DNA of 64,000 bases from Geomobilibacter sp964432205 (GCA_964432205.1 CAYSMK010000010.1:1-64000); one strand, 5' to 3'; shown: positions 22,268-30,140, counted from the first letter of the stretch. Numbers and translations: made by a program. The notes: generated by a model from the sequence alone, not told the origin.

Positions 22268-23341
22268 TCAGGAGGAAGTAAGCGACCTGCCGACAGTTTG
22301 GTACCGGTAAGCGCCCCGGCCGTCGAGCGTTGCCGCAAGGCGGCCGTTGACGAGCAGATAGCGCAGGTGGGCCAGGCATTCGCCCAACGCCAGTTGCATG
22401 TCAAAGGCGGCGAGCGGGGCCGGATAGAGTGTCTGAACGATCTCGAACGCCGACGGTTGCTGTGCCGCACATATCTCGAGAATGGTCGTCAACCGGCGGT
22501 CGTGATGGCTGCGCAGCTCTTCCACCCGCCTCCTGACCCCCCGGAACGGGAGCCCGTGGCCGGGAAGGACCAGGATATCGTCCGGCAGCCCGTGGAGGCG
22601 GTCGAGCGAGGCGAGCCAGCAGCCGAGCGGCTCGTCCTCCGGGTTGACGACGCTGACCGAGACGTTGCTGGAGATGCGTGGCAGGAGCTGGTCCCCCGAG
22701 ATCAGGATGCCGTTCTCCGCGGAGTAGAGCATGGCATGTTCCGGTGAATGGCCGCTGCCGATGATGACCCGCCAGGTCCCGCCACCGGCTGGGAGCGGCG
22801 TTCCATCCTGCATCCGGATAAAGGAAGGGGGGAGCGGCGCGATCTCGTCCGCGAAATCGAACATCACCAGGGTTTCCGCAAGCCTCTCTTCCGGGAAGCC
22901 CGCCTGTTGGAAAAACGCCGCAAATTGCCACGGCAGTTCTGTCAGGCCGTCAGGCCAGCCGCGCAGAGAGAAATATTCCTCATAGGTCATGAACAGCGGG
23001 ACCCGCCACCGCTCCGCAAGATGTCCGGCCAGGCCGGCATGGTCCACATGGAAGTGGGTGCAGAAGATGCCGGCCACGGTCTCACCCTGTAACGGCCCGG
23101 AAAACAGCTCTTCCCAGATGGCCCGCGAACGGGGCGAATCCAGGCCGGTATCCACGATCACCCACCCGTTCTCCACCCGTACCAGGTAGATATTCACATG
23201 ATCAAGGGCATACGGCATCGGCAGCCGCAGCCACTTGACCCCGGGCGCTATGTCGATCAGTGCCGTTTCCGACTGCGGGGGGGAATAGGGGAAGGTCAGT
23301 TCCGACATGCCTGTTGCGAGGTCTGTTTCAACGCTGTCCAT
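22268..23341 (-). CDS. Metallo-beta-lactamase-fold hydrolase
   Basis: 357 residues with the MBL metal site: FCTHFHVDHAGLAGH (HxHxDH), GSGHSPEHAMLYS (third His), ILISGDQLLP (bridging Asp) and LPGHGLPF (last His). A C-terminal helical domain, RRRVEELRSHHDRRLTTILEI, is typical of the LACTB2/hydroxyacylglutathione hydrolase-like group that cleaves thioesters or RNA. Substrate not determinable. The start has AAGGAG 11 bases ahead; an ATG nine codons upstream is possible. Confidence 0.8.
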   Translation of the reverse strand: MDSVETDLATGMSELTFPYSPPQSETALIDIAPGVKWLRLPMPYALDHVNIYLVRVENGWVIVDTGLDSPRSRAIWEELFSGPLQGETVAGIFCTHFHVDHAGLAGHLAERWRVPLFMTYEEYFSLRGWPDGLTELPWQFAAFFQQAGFPEERLAETLVMFDFADEIAPLPPSFIRMQDGTPLPAGGGTWRVIIGSGHSPEHAMLYSAENGILISGDQLLPRISSNVSVSVVNPEDEPLGCWLASLDRLHGLPDDILVLPGHGLPFRGVRRRVEELRSHHDRRLTTILEICAAQQPSAFEIVQTLYPAPLAAFDMQLALGECLAHLRYLLVNGRLAATLDGRGAYRYQTVGRSLTSS

Positions 23342-23482
23342 GCTGTTTTGTTCTCCTTGCTCATTCATGAACAGGCATCATAGGCGAAAAACGGAGCGAG
23401 GCAAACTTTTTATCAGCTTTTTATCAGCATGCCTCGGGTTATCGGCGTCCAGTCAGGCCTCTCGCTCCCCTTTTATCGCAAC

Positions 23483-23574
23483 TGTAACATTTTGTTGCAG
23501 TAGCCTGTAGATCCCCTTGTGACAAGCGTTTATCGGTCGTAGTGTAACATTTTGTGATATCACATTTTGTTACA
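23483..23574 (+). promoter_or_regulatory. Paired enhancer sites of a sigma-54 promoter, copy 1
   Basis: Two palindromic elements: TGTAACATTTTGTTGCA (23483-23499), and a 32-base inverted repeat (23543-23574) whose halves are TGTAACATTTTGTGAT and ATCACATTTTGTTACA. They are separated by 43 bases, and the second ends 50 bases before the -24 element. The same two elements with the same spacings occur at 61898-61989. Confidence 0.65.
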
Positions 23575-23624
23575 CCCTGTGGTCTGTGTGTGGGTAACTT
23601 GCTATAATAACTTGATATTAATTT

Positions 23625-23640
23625 TGGCACGGAAATTGGT
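23625..23640 (+). promoter_or_regulatory. Sigma-54 promoter, copy 1
   Basis: TGGCACGGAAATTGGT fits TGGCACG-N4-TTGCW except for the final GG/GC change. It sits in the context TTTTGGCAC...ATATAGGG, which is repeated at 62037-62064. Confidence 0.65.
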
Positions 23641-23708
23641 ATATAGGGGGTTTTATGGTTCGTTTGGGATTGTCGGGGGGGGGGCGATGGAGAAGGTTCG
23701 TGAAGGAT

Positions 23709-23885
23709 ATGTTCGGAAGCCGCATGTGGCAGCAGGATGAAGGCACAAAACTCGAAAAGCATATAGTATTAGATGCCCCCCCTACGGGCTCTAAACAGAA
23801 AAATGACAAAAAGCATCTAATATTAGATGCCAACCAGCTATATAGTATTAGATGCTTGCATCTACTATTATATATATGCATCTAA
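23709..23885 (+). CDS. Short open frame behind the sigma-54 promoter, probably a remnant
   Basis: 58 codons beginning MFGSRMWQQDEG with GAAGGAT just ahead. The rest is encoded by an array of 18-bp palindromes, which yields repeats KHIVLDA and KHLILDA. The copy-2 promoter drives a gene starting MFRTYART, so this frame may be the start of a lost paralogue overwritten by the repeat array. Also possibly a real short peptide. No known domain. Confidence 0.35.
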   Translation: MFGSRMWQQDEGTKLEKHIVLDAPPTGSKQKNDKKHLILDANQLYSIRCLHLLLYICI

Positions 23886-23895
23886 TATTAGATGC
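23759..23895. repeat. Array of five 18-bp AT-rich palindromes
   Basis: Units at 23759, 23813, 23838, 23858 and 23878. The second and fifth are the perfect palindrome GCATCTAATATTAGATGC; the others are variants such as GCATATAGTATTAGATGC. Spacing is 54, 25, 20 and 20 bases. Composition is unlike the flanking genes. Could be iterated operator sites, an origin or recombination site, or target debris near the IS91-like element. Confidence 0.6.
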
Positions 23896-24018
23896 ATTCC
23901 ACTAACTGCTCAATAATGAGTTGAACTAAACCGCTTCGCGGAAACTTAAAAGCTAATAAATACAAAGACATAAAGGCTATATAAAACAAAGGCGAATATA
24001 AAATCTATAAACCATATT

Positions 24019-24047
24019 GGGCAGCTTCTGCGGAGGCTGCCTTTTTT
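24019..24047 (+). terminator. Intrinsic terminator
   Basis: GGCAGC and GCTGCC pair around a short loop and are followed by six T. It lies between the palindrome array and the recombinase gene and would stop transcription from the sigma-54 promoter. Confidence 0.65.
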
Positions 24048-24124
24048 ATTGCCCAATCGAATTGTCTCCTTTCAAGCTGGGTTACGGCCTAAGGGCCGAA
24101 TACCCGAAGAAAAGGAGAACCATC

Positions 24125-24970
24125 ATGACCGAGTTAAGACGAAGGATGAGAGAAGACCTGCAGCTTGCGGGGTATGCGCAGAGGACTATCGACAGTTACA
24201 TCGCCACCGTACGGGTGCTGGCGAAGTATTACCACCGCTCACCGGACCTACTCACTGAAGATGAAATCCGCCGGTTCTTCATCCACATGATCAATGATCT
24301 CAAGTCCTCCGGCAGTTCCGTTACCGTCTATCTGTGCGGCATCAAGTTCTTTTATGAAACCACCCTGAAACGGAAATGGAAGATCTTCGATCTGGTCAGG
24401 CCGCTGCGGAGCAAGAGACTGCCGGTAGTGTTGACGACAGATGAAGTCCTGATCCTTCTGAAAGAGATCAAAAGCCCCATCCTGCGCATGGCACTGACCA
24501 TCATCTATGCCTGTGGCCTGCGCATCTCCGAAGCAGTCTGTCTGAAAACGACCGACATCGACAGCAAGCGAAAACTTCTGAAGGTACATGGCAAAGGGAG
24601 CAAGGACCGCTATGTCCCCCTGCCCGATTGCCCCCTGGAACTGCTGCGGGCGTATTACCAGGAGTATGGCACCGAGTCCGGCTATCTCTTTCCCCATAAA
24701 GATGGCGGCCATATCTATAAGGACACCCTGCAGGTCGCCTTCAAAAAGGCGATCCGGCAAAGCAGCGTCAACAAGATTGCATCAGTCCATACTCTCAGGC
24801 ATTCGTATGCCACCCTCCTTCTTGAGAGCGGCGAGGATATCCGTGTCATCAAGGATATCCTCGGCCATAGCAGCATAGTTACCACCGACATCTATACCCA
24901 TGTCACCGGCAAGCTCACCACCCGGCTCCATGGCAACCTCAACAAGAGCATGAACAAGTTCCGGCCATGA
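24125..24970 (+). CDS. Tyrosine recombinase of the IS91-like element
   Basis: 281 residues, XerC/phage-integrase fold. The N-terminal SAM-like DNA-binding domain is about 1-95. The catalytic domain has R in ACGLRISEAVCL, K in HGKGSKDRYVPLP, HTLRHSYATLLLESG (HxxR), GHSSIVTTDIYTHVTG with the final His and Tyr nucleophile. All catalytic residues look intact. AAAAGGAG precedes the start. Overlaps the transposase gene by four bases (ATGA). Confidence 0.85.
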   Translation: MTELRRRMREDLQLAGYAQRTIDSYIATVRVLAKYYHRSPDLLTEDEIRRFFIHMINDLKSSGSSVTVYLCGIKFFYETTLKRKWKIFDLVRPLRSKRLPVVLTTDEVLILLKEIKSPILRMALTIIYACGLRISEAVCLKTTDIDSKRKLLKVHGKGSKDRYVPLPDCPLELLRAYYQEYGTESGYLFPHKDGGHIYKDTLQVAFKKAIRQSSVNKIASVHTLRHSYATLLLESGEDIRVIKDILGHSSIVTTDIYTHVTGKLTTRLHGNLNKSMNKFRP

Positions 24971-26064
24971 TCGAACTGGCGGAGGTTGTCAACAAACATG
25001 GTCCGGAGTATCTGGAGAAATTCGGCGACCGCATGCCCCATAGCCACAAGCGGGCGCTCTTCGCCATCACCGCCTGCCGAACGGAAGCCATGGGCGGACA
25101 TCTGGAAGAGTGCGACCAGCACTGCGGCAACTTCGAATATGCCTATCACTCCTGCAAGAACGGCAGTTGCCCCAAATGCCATAGCGCCGACACGAAAAGG
25201 TGGCTAGAGAAACGACAGCAGGAACTACTGCCCGTCCCGTACTTTCATCTGGTCTTTTCCCTGCCGGCAGAGCTCAGGGAGGTAGTCCGCAGCAATCAGA
25301 CAGCGCTCTATGCCGTCCTCTTTGAGGCAGCCATAGCGGCACTGAACAAACTGGGACTCGATCGTAAATACATCGGCGGTCAACTGGGGATGTTAACCGT
25401 ACTCCACACCTGGACTCGCGCCAAGGAGTATCATCCCCACCTCCACCTCCTCGTTCCGGCCGGTGGTCTTGACAAAGACGGCGTCTGGCGACCGGCGCGC
25501 AGAAAGTTCCTCGTGCCGGTCAGGGCACTCTCGCCGATCTTCCGGGCCATCTTCATGAAGCTGGCCGGAAAAACCCTGCCCAAAGAGAACTTCCCCAAGG
25601 AGGTCTGGGACAAAAACTGGGTCGTCTTCTCCAGACCGACCTTCAAGAAAACGAAGAAGGTTCTAAGTTACCTGGCACGATATGTCCACCGGGTCGCCAT
25701 AACGAATAACAGCATCATCGCCATGGACAACGATCATGTGACTTTCCGCTACCAGAATGCCACTACGAGGCAGTGGAAGACCATGCCCCTGCCGGCAATG
25801 GAGTTTCTGCGCCGCTTTCTGCAACACGTACTGCCCAAGGGGTTTCATAAGGTGCGCTACTACGGCTTCCTGCACCCGACCAAAAGGGTGACCCTGAAGA
25901 GACTGCAACTGCTCCTCATGGAAAGGGACCGAAAAAGAACGGCAGAGATAGAACAGGAAATAGCGGCCAGAACCGAAACCGTGAAGATCTGCTCCTGCTG
26001 CAAAGTGGGAATTATGGTGGTGGTAGAAAGGCTGCCGAGAAAGTCGAGGAGCCCGCCAGCTTAG
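24967..26064 (+). CDS. IS91-family transposase
   Basis: 365 residues. A zinc-binding N-terminal region (CDQHCGNFEYAYHSCKNGSCPKCH) is followed by the catalytic domain with the HUH motif YHPHLHLLVPAGG and YLARYVHRVAITNN, which contains the Tyr region of Y2-type rolling-circle transposases. A C-terminal CSCC motif follows. Full length for the family, so the element may be active. Confidence 0.85.
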   Translation: MIELAEVVNKHGPEYLEKFGDRMPHSHKRALFAITACRTEAMGGHLEECDQHCGNFEYAYHSCKNGSCPKCHSADTKRWLEKRQQELLPVPYFHLVFSLPAELREVVRSNQTALYAVLFEAAIAALNKLGLDRKYIGGQLGMLTVLHTWTRAKEYHPHLHLLVPAGGLDKDGVWRPARRKFLVPVRALSPIFRAIFMKLAGKTLPKENFPKEVWDKNWVVFSRPTFKKTKKVLSYLARYVHRVAITNNSIIAMDNDHVTFRYQNATTRQWKTMPLPAMEFLRRFLQHVLPKGFHKVRYYGFLHPTKRVTLKRLQLLLMERDRKRTAEIEQEIAARTETVKICSCCKVGIMVVVERLPRKSRSPPA

Positions 26065-26342
26065 AAGAGAATGAGTAGGTGAATAGAGAGTAAACGTGGG
26101 CTCGGAAACGAACGGTTTGCCGGTGTCATTCTATACCTGCGCCCAATGAGCGAAAAACAGACCGGAAGGAAAACCAAGGTGAGAAGAAATGCCATTCACC
26201 GAGTCGGTATTATGATCATATCCCTGCCAACCAAGCATGATTCTTTAACTTTATCCATTGATAAGGCTTCATTTTAGCGTTATCATCCCCGCACCAAAAC
26301 CCAAAAAAACGGATAAATATCCAAGTGTGTGCCTACGCGGCT
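26065..26342. other. Intergenic, right flank of the IS91-like element
   Basis: No convincing gene. Contains the presumed right end of the element and AT-rich sequence leading into a small-gene cluster. Confidence 0.4.
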
Positions 26343-26411
26343 TAGTTCAACTACAGTTTATGCGGTGGCTCCGCTGCGCTCCGCACGGCATAAACTTTAT
26401 TTGGTTGGCTG
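26343..26411. repeat. attC-like imperfect hairpin
   Basis: GTTCAAC at the left (fits the RYYYAAC core), inner arms AGTTTATGC and GCATAAACT, central arms around CTCCGCTGCGCTCC, and GTTGGCT at the right (one mismatch to GTTRRRY). The size fits an integron recombination site. Only one such site is reasonably convincing here and no integron integrase is present, so this is tentative. Confidence 0.3.
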
Positions 26412-26428
26412 AACAAACTGAGGAACAG

Positions 26429-26716
26429 ATGAAAAACGACAAGTCCACAAGTGATCGGTCAGGAAAGTCTTTGAAAGTTGGCGATTCAATTCGCCTGCTC
26501 ATTCTAGATGTTTCTAGCTACCCTGCGTCAACTGACGAAGAAAAAGACGATTTAAAATCGATGATTGGAGAAACGTTCGAGATCGAAGAAATAGATGAGA
26601 ACGGCGATGTCTGGATTACCAAATGGTGGGAAAGAGGTAATGGCGAGTTTGAATCGCATAGTCTTCGACTTGCTCCTGCTGAAATGGTACGCGTGGGCGG
26701 TGACGAAGAGGGATAA
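26429..26716 (+). CDS. Small acidic protein of unknown function
   Basis: 95 residues with a beta-rich core (SLKVGDSIRLLILDVSSYP, GETFEIEEIDENGDVWITKWW) resembling small SH3-like cassette proteins. It follows the attC-like hairpin by 17 bases. The open frame upstream of the chosen ATG is repeat sequence. Lower GC than neighbouring core genes. I cannot assign a function. Confidence 0.5.
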   Translation: MKNDKSTSDRSGKSLKVGDSIRLLILDVSSYPASTDEEKDDLKSMIGETFEIEEIDENGDVWITKWWERGNGEFESHSLRLAPAEMVRVGGDEEG

Positions 26717-26766
26717 GCCCGCAGCAAACCAGGCCCCTGGACACCGACCGGGGCTGAGGGGGTAAG

Positions 26767-27045
26767 ATGATGCTGATTATTTTGCTATTAATTCCTTTCA
26801 TAACTGGAGCTGTGATCCGACTGAGAGGAAGAAAAGAATCAACGGCATGGTTGATATCATCACTTGTACTTCCAGCAATTGTTCTTTTTGATGAATTTGT
26901 CCTCCCTTACCGAGGTGGAGGAGCCTCAATGTGGCCTATAGCCTTAGTCATGGGCGGATTCTACGGGGTCATTTCTGGAGGGTTGGGGGTTTTAGTAGCG
27001 TCTTTTTACCTCAAGAAAAGAGGCAACACCCAACCAGACAGTTAG
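26767..27045 (+). CDS. Small membrane protein of unknown function
   Basis: 92 residues with three predicted membrane helices (LIILLLIPFITGAVI, AWLISSLVLPAIVLF, WPIALVMGGFYGVISGGLGVLVASFY). GGGGG precedes the ATG. One of a run of small plus-strand genes between the IS91-like element and the RAYT gene. No family recognised. Confidence 0.5.
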   Translation: MMLIILLLIPFITGAVIRLRGRKESTAWLISSLVLPAIVLFDEFVLPYRGGGASMWPIALVMGGFYGVISGGLGVLVASFYLKKRGNTQPDS

Positions 27046-27115
27046 ACGCCGCCCGCCCAGATAAATCTGGGCTAGCGGGTCAACTGCCGACACGTTGTGT
27101 GAGAAGGAGATGGAA

Positions 27116-27508
27116 ATGCCACAAGATCAAGAAACTGGAGCACGAGCAGTTGAATACGGACTGGAGACGGCAAGAAAGATTGCGGTAACGCTTGGCGCAG
27201 ACAAAATCGGAAACCCAAGAAGTAATGAGTACGAATTTAACGGAAGGCGCATTGTGATCAAGTGCGCAAGATGTACCACAGATAGCGTCGGCGTTCCTTA
27301 CCACATGCTTGACCGCGTTGCAGCCATTTTCGGCTCCTTTGAAAATGAAGACGGTAGATATTTGATCTATGAAATGTCGCCAGACCTTTTTCGCAAAAAC
27401 ATGAGACCGACACGTAGCACCGGTCCTTCTGCAGGTCGTGTAGGAATCGTCAGAAAATCTGCATTCTTCAGCCAAGGCAGCCTCGTCACGCATATGACCT
27501 TGAAGTAG
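27116..27508 (+). CDS. Small protein of unknown function in the accessory cluster
   Basis: 130 residues: an N-terminal helical AVEYGLETARKIAVTLGADKIG, then a beta-rich part with a Cys pair (IKCARCTTDSVGVPYHML) and a C-terminal basic region. AAGGAG lies six bases before the chosen ATG; an earlier ATG two codons upstream is possible. A GC-rich hairpin (GCCCGCCCAG/CTGGGCTAGCGGG) precedes it. Function unknown. Confidence 0.5.
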   Translation: MPQDQETGARAVEYGLETARKIAVTLGADKIGNPRSNEYEFNGRRIVIKCARCTTDSVGVPYHMLDRVAAIFGSFENEDGRYLIYEMSPDLFRKNMRPTRSTGPSAGRVGIVRKSAFFSQGSLVTHMTLK

Positions 27509-27509
27509 T

Positions 27510-27794
27510 ATGGACGCTAGAGATATGGAACTAGACGAAGAAATCGAAACTTACATCTCCAACCTTGTCAAAGCCTTCGATGCCATCAGAGAAGTCTGGC
27601 TTTTTGGATCGAGAGAAAACAACACCCATAATCCTGCCTCAGACTGGGACCTCCTAATGTTCGCAGACCAAGCGACGCTCACTGCAATGCAAAATCTCCC
27701 TGATCTCGAAAAACAGAATGTGGATTTGCTAGTAGTTCACAACGGAAATGACTTCATCTGCCCGTGGGGCGAGAGACCGAAGGTGGCGACCTGA
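27510..27794 (+). CDS. MNT-type nucleotidyltransferase domain protein, probably truncated
   Basis: 94 residues with the polymerase-beta-like nucleotidyltransferase motif VWLFGSRENNTHNPASDWDLLMFAD (GSR...D-x-D). After NVDLLVVHNGNDFICPWG the frame runs into the direct-repeat zone that precedes the RAYT gene, so the C-terminus may have been replaced. MNT proteins usually act with an HEPN partner as toxin-antitoxin pairs; no HEPN gene is present here. Confidence 0.55.
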   Translation: MDARDMELDEEIETYISNLVKAFDAIREVWLFGSRENNTHNPASDWDLLMFADQATLTAMQNLPDLEKQNVDLLVVHNGNDFICPWGERPKVAT

Positions 27795-27816
27795 AGGGTT
27801 GGGAGTGGCAAAGGGG

Positions 27817-27866
27817 GGACCATTGGGGGACGGACCATTGGGGGACCGGACCATTGGGGGACGTAG
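27817..27866. repeat. Three direct repeats and inverted end, left flank of the RAYT gene
   Basis: GGACCATTGGGGGAC occurs three times (27817, 27832, 27848). The last runs into GGGGACGTAG, whose exact complement CTACGTCCCC lies at 28901 after the gene. These are REP-like repeats bounding the transposase. Confidence 0.7.
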
Positions 27867-27910
27867 TTGATTCTGTTGACTTGCTATTGCTCTTCCGCTA
27901 ATATCCCCCC

Positions 27911-28891
27911 ATGCCAAGAACAGCTCGAATTGACATTCCCGGTCTTCTCCATCATGTGATAGTTCGCGGCATTAACCGTACTGATATCTTTTATGGAGAG
28001 GATGACAAGTCATTGTTTACAGAGAGGCTGGCGAAGCTGCTGGTGGCGACTGACACTGACTGTCTTGCCTGGTCCCTCATGACCAATCATTTTCACCTTC
28101 TTCTCCGGCCGAGAACGACAAAACTTGCGGTCTTGATGCGTCGTCTGCTGACCGGATATGCTGTTGTCTTCAACCTGCGTCACCATCGGAGCGGACACCT
28201 TTTCCAAAACAGGTACAAATCAATTGTTTGCCAGGAAGACAGTTACCTTCTCGAACTGGTGCGCTATATTCACCTAAACCCCTTACGTGCCGGACTGGTT
28301 GACTCGTTGGACGATCTTGACACCTACGCATGGAGCGGTCATGCCGTGATCATGGGGAATTCCTGTCTTGATGGCCAACAGAGCGACGAAATATTGGCGA
28401 TGTTTGCCAGAAAGAGACAAGTTGCCAGGCAGAAGTACCGGCGATTTGTCGCCGATGGCGCGGCAATGGGTAAAAGGAACGAACTGGTCGGGGGCGGACT
28501 GCGCCGCTCCAGAATACTTGACGGTGCTGAAGGCTACGAAGCCTATGACGAACGAATACTCGGCAGTGGCGACTTTGTAGAGCAGCTCTGGAAAGAGTCC
28601 GGAGCTGTCGAGGCGCCAGAGTCGATCATGCCGCTTCCGGAGCTTTCGAGGGAGATAGCGGTGATATTTGCCGTTGAACTGACAGCATTGCTTCAGGGGA
28701 GCAGAAGAAGGGAGCTACTCAATGCCAGAGGAGCGCTCTGCTTTATTGCCACAAGAAAGATGGGGATGAGTGGTGTAGTGGTTGCGAAAGCTCTCAATAT
28801 CAGTCGTTCTGGAGTGTTGGTAGCAGCTAGAAGGGGTGAGGGAATCTACGCTAATTTTCCGGAACTGCAAAAGTTGGTTGAATCAAGTTAA
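27911..28891 (+). CDS. REP-associated tyrosine transposase (RAYT, Y1 type)
   Basis: 326 residues. N-terminal ARIDIPGLLHHVIVRGINR, the HUH motif in MTNHFHLLLRP, and YIHLNPLRAGLV with SGHLFQNRYKSI, all standard for TnpA-REP proteins of the IS200/IS605 superfamily. The C-terminal ~110 residues include a helix-turn-helix-like end (SGVVVAKALNISRSGVLVAARRGEG), an extension common in deltaproteobacterial RAYTs. Flanked by inverted GGGGACGTAG and short repeats. RAYTs act on REP sequences and are usually single-copy domesticated genes. Confidence 0.85.
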   Translation: MPRTARIDIPGLLHHVIVRGINRTDIFYGEDDKSLFTERLAKLLVATDTDCLAWSLMTNHFHLLLRPRTTKLAVLMRRLLTGYAVVFNLRHHRSGHLFQNRYKSIVCQEDSYLLELVRYIHLNPLRAGLVDSLDDLDTYAWSGHAVIMGNSCLDGQQSDEILAMFARKRQVARQKYRRFVADGAAMGKRNELVGGGLRRSRILDGAEGYEAYDERILGSGDFVEQLWKESGAVEAPESIMPLPELSREIAVIFAVELTALLQGSRRRELLNARGALCFIATRKMGMSGVVVAKALNISRSGVLVAARRGEGIYANFPELQKLVESS

Positions 28892-28900
28892 CCAAATCAC

Positions 28901-28930
28901 CTACGTCCCCTTTAGGTCCCTTTAGGTCCC
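28901..28930. repeat. Right flank repeats of the RAYT unit
   Basis: CTACGTCCCC, the exact inverse of the left element at 27857, then TTTAGGTCCC twice in tandem. Confidence 0.65.
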
Positions 28931-29109
28931 TAATAAACGCAACAGTCGGATTCGAGCGATTAGCTGAAGAAGTTCAAAAACCAAGTAAAAGTCTCCATCG
29001 CATGCTTTCCGCTTCCGGCAATCCTACCATGGAGAATCTATCGACTATCTTCGCCAGCATCAAGAAATCCCTCCACGTCAGAATTGAAACCACTGTCATT
29101 GCAGTCTGA
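28930..29109 (+). pseudogene. C-terminal fragment of a HigA-like addiction-module antitoxin
   Basis: In one frame the sequence reads GFERLAEEVQKPSKSLHRM, then LSASGNPTMENLSTIFASIK and a short tail to a TGA. This is the HTH and C-terminal half of the antidote proteins paired with HigB/RelE-like toxins. The N-terminal half is absent: the frame runs straight out of the RAYT repeats. No toxin remains nearby. Confidence 0.6.
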
Positions 29110-29178
29110 CAGCAATATAAGACTGAAATTCCAACAAGGCTTACGACTCGCCCAAGAAACCAGTGCCCCAAGAGGAGA

Positions 29179-29226
29179 GCTGCTTGCTATTTTTCTAACT
29201 TCGTCAACATCAAAATAGCAAGCAGC
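29179..29226. repeat. 15-bp inverted repeat
   Basis: GCTGCTTGCTATTTT and its exact complement separated by 18 bases. It may be a terminator in either direction (T/A runs are part of the stem) for the broken antitoxin or the convergent DUF2442 gene. The remaining bases between 29110 and 29279 show no gene. Confidence 0.55.
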
Positions 29227-29279
29227 AAGGGGGGCGAGGGGGGCCGTCATTAAACATTTGCTTAGACCCCGGCACCCGT

Positions 29280-29717
29280 TCATGCTGCCTTTTTAAGAGC
29301 CTCCCAACCGATACAGGCTAACTGCACTGTCTTGGGGATCGGTCTGGAGCCGGAACGATAATGGGCAATCATGCGACGTGTCATGCCGAGCGCCTCAGCA
29401 GCAGAAGACAATGAGAGCTTGTTTTTCTTCATCCATTCATCAAAGGCAGCAGGAGAAAGTAACCCAGCTTGTTCACGACAGAGCTGATACAATCGGTCAG
29501 CACCCATATCAAGGCCACCAGGCCAGTCGAGACCGTGCCCCCATTCTTCAACCACGACCTGGGCGAACACGGATGGGTCTGCAAGCGGAGCAAAGGCGGT
29601 ATGACGTTTTATAGTATCAGTAAGATCACAGTCGAGTGTTTCCCCTGTGCTCCAATTAACAACCAGGTGCTGTGCGTCAGTGGTCTGTACAGATTTAATC
29701 AAGGGAGCTTTATTCAT
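29280..29717 (-). CDS. DUF2442 protein with C-terminal HTH, likely antitoxin
   Basis: 145 residues. The first ~75 match the DUF2442 layout (HLVVNWSTGETLDCDLTDTIKR...FAPLADPSVFAQVVVEEWGHGLDWPGG), and the last ~50 form an XRE-like HTH (LSSAAEALGMTRRMIAHYRSGSRPIPKTVQLACIGWEAL). Pairs with the DUF4160 gene, which overlaps by four bases upstream. Such pairs are widely regarded as toxin-antitoxin-like. The HTH suggests it represses its own promoter. Confidence 0.7.
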   Translation of the reverse strand: MNKAPLIKSVQTTDAQHLVVNWSTGETLDCDLTDTIKRHTAFAPLADPSVFAQVVVEEWGHGLDWPGGLDMGADRLYQLCREQAGLLSPAAFDEWMKKNKLSLSSAAEALGMTRRMIAHYRSGSRPIPKTVQLACIGWEALKKAA

Positions 29718-29950
29718 TTGTTTAATCTCCGATACTCGGTAACCAGTTCTTCACGATGGGCCTCTATCCACTTAGCAGCTGGTATCATTCGATTTCGTGG
29801 CCGTACCGTGCCAGCCAGTATTTCAAGAGTATCAAGGGCAACCGAAACGCGGGAGCCATCGCGGAAGAGGATGTGCGCGTGAGGCACGGGATGTTCTTCG
29901 CCGCCGTTGATACGGATTTTCCAATCATTCTCTCCGTGTGCGGTTGTCAT
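29714..29950 (-). CDS. DUF4160 protein, likely toxin-like partner
   Basis: 78 residues with HPVPHAHILFRDGSRVSVALDTLEIL, typical of DUF4160, and a C-terminal helix AAKWIEAHREELVTEYRRL. First gene of the two-gene unit, with no clear ribosome site. Biochemical activity unknown. Confidence 0.7.
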   Translation of the reverse strand: MTTAHGENDWKIRINGGEEHPVPHAHILFRDGSRVSVALDTLEILAGTVRPRNRMIPAAKWIEAHREELVTEYRRLNK

Positions 29951-29962
29951 GGTGAAATAGTA

Positions 29963-29977
29963 GTGTAATAGTTACAC
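29963..29977 (-). promoter_or_regulatory. Palindromic operator candidate of the DUF4160/DUF2442 pair
   Basis: GTGTAA and TTACAC arms separated by three bases, 13 bases upstream of the DUF4160 start. Suits autorepression by the HTH-bearing partner. Confidence 0.45.
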
Positions 29978-30094
29978 CGTGTCAATATGGTTTCATGCCC
30001 CAAGCAGGCCCTTGACCCGTTGGTCGAAAGAGAGGAAATACACGCCGATTTCACGTGGAGGAGGCGGATGACGCGTACGAAGGGGGATAAAATT

Positions 30095-30118
30095 CAAAGG
30101 CGGCCAATCGGCCGCCTT
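30095..30118. terminator. Bidirectional terminator-like hairpin
   Basis: AAGGCGGCC/GGCCGCCTT with a four-base loop, following the small protein gene at 30141 on the leftward strand. The tail is TGAATTTTATC. Confidence 0.6.
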
Positions 30119-30140
30119 CGGTGCTTCCTGAGGGCATTTG

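Larger units (their letters stand above)
24015..26152 (+). mobile_element. IS91-like element with tyrosine recombinase (ends approximate)
   Basis: Carries a XerC-like recombinase and an IS91-family transposase in one overlapping pair, a known combination in IS91-like elements that move by rolling-circle replication. ATTGGGC occurs at the left (24016) and GCCCAAT at the right (26145), which may mark the ends, but I could not define the origin and terminus hairpins or the target tetranucleotide. Confidence 0.55.

Noticed and set aside
23759..23895. Could the palindrome array be a CRISPR?
   Set aside because: Units are 18-bp palindromes with 2-7-base gaps in the last part and one long gap; there are no spacers of constant length and no cas genes.
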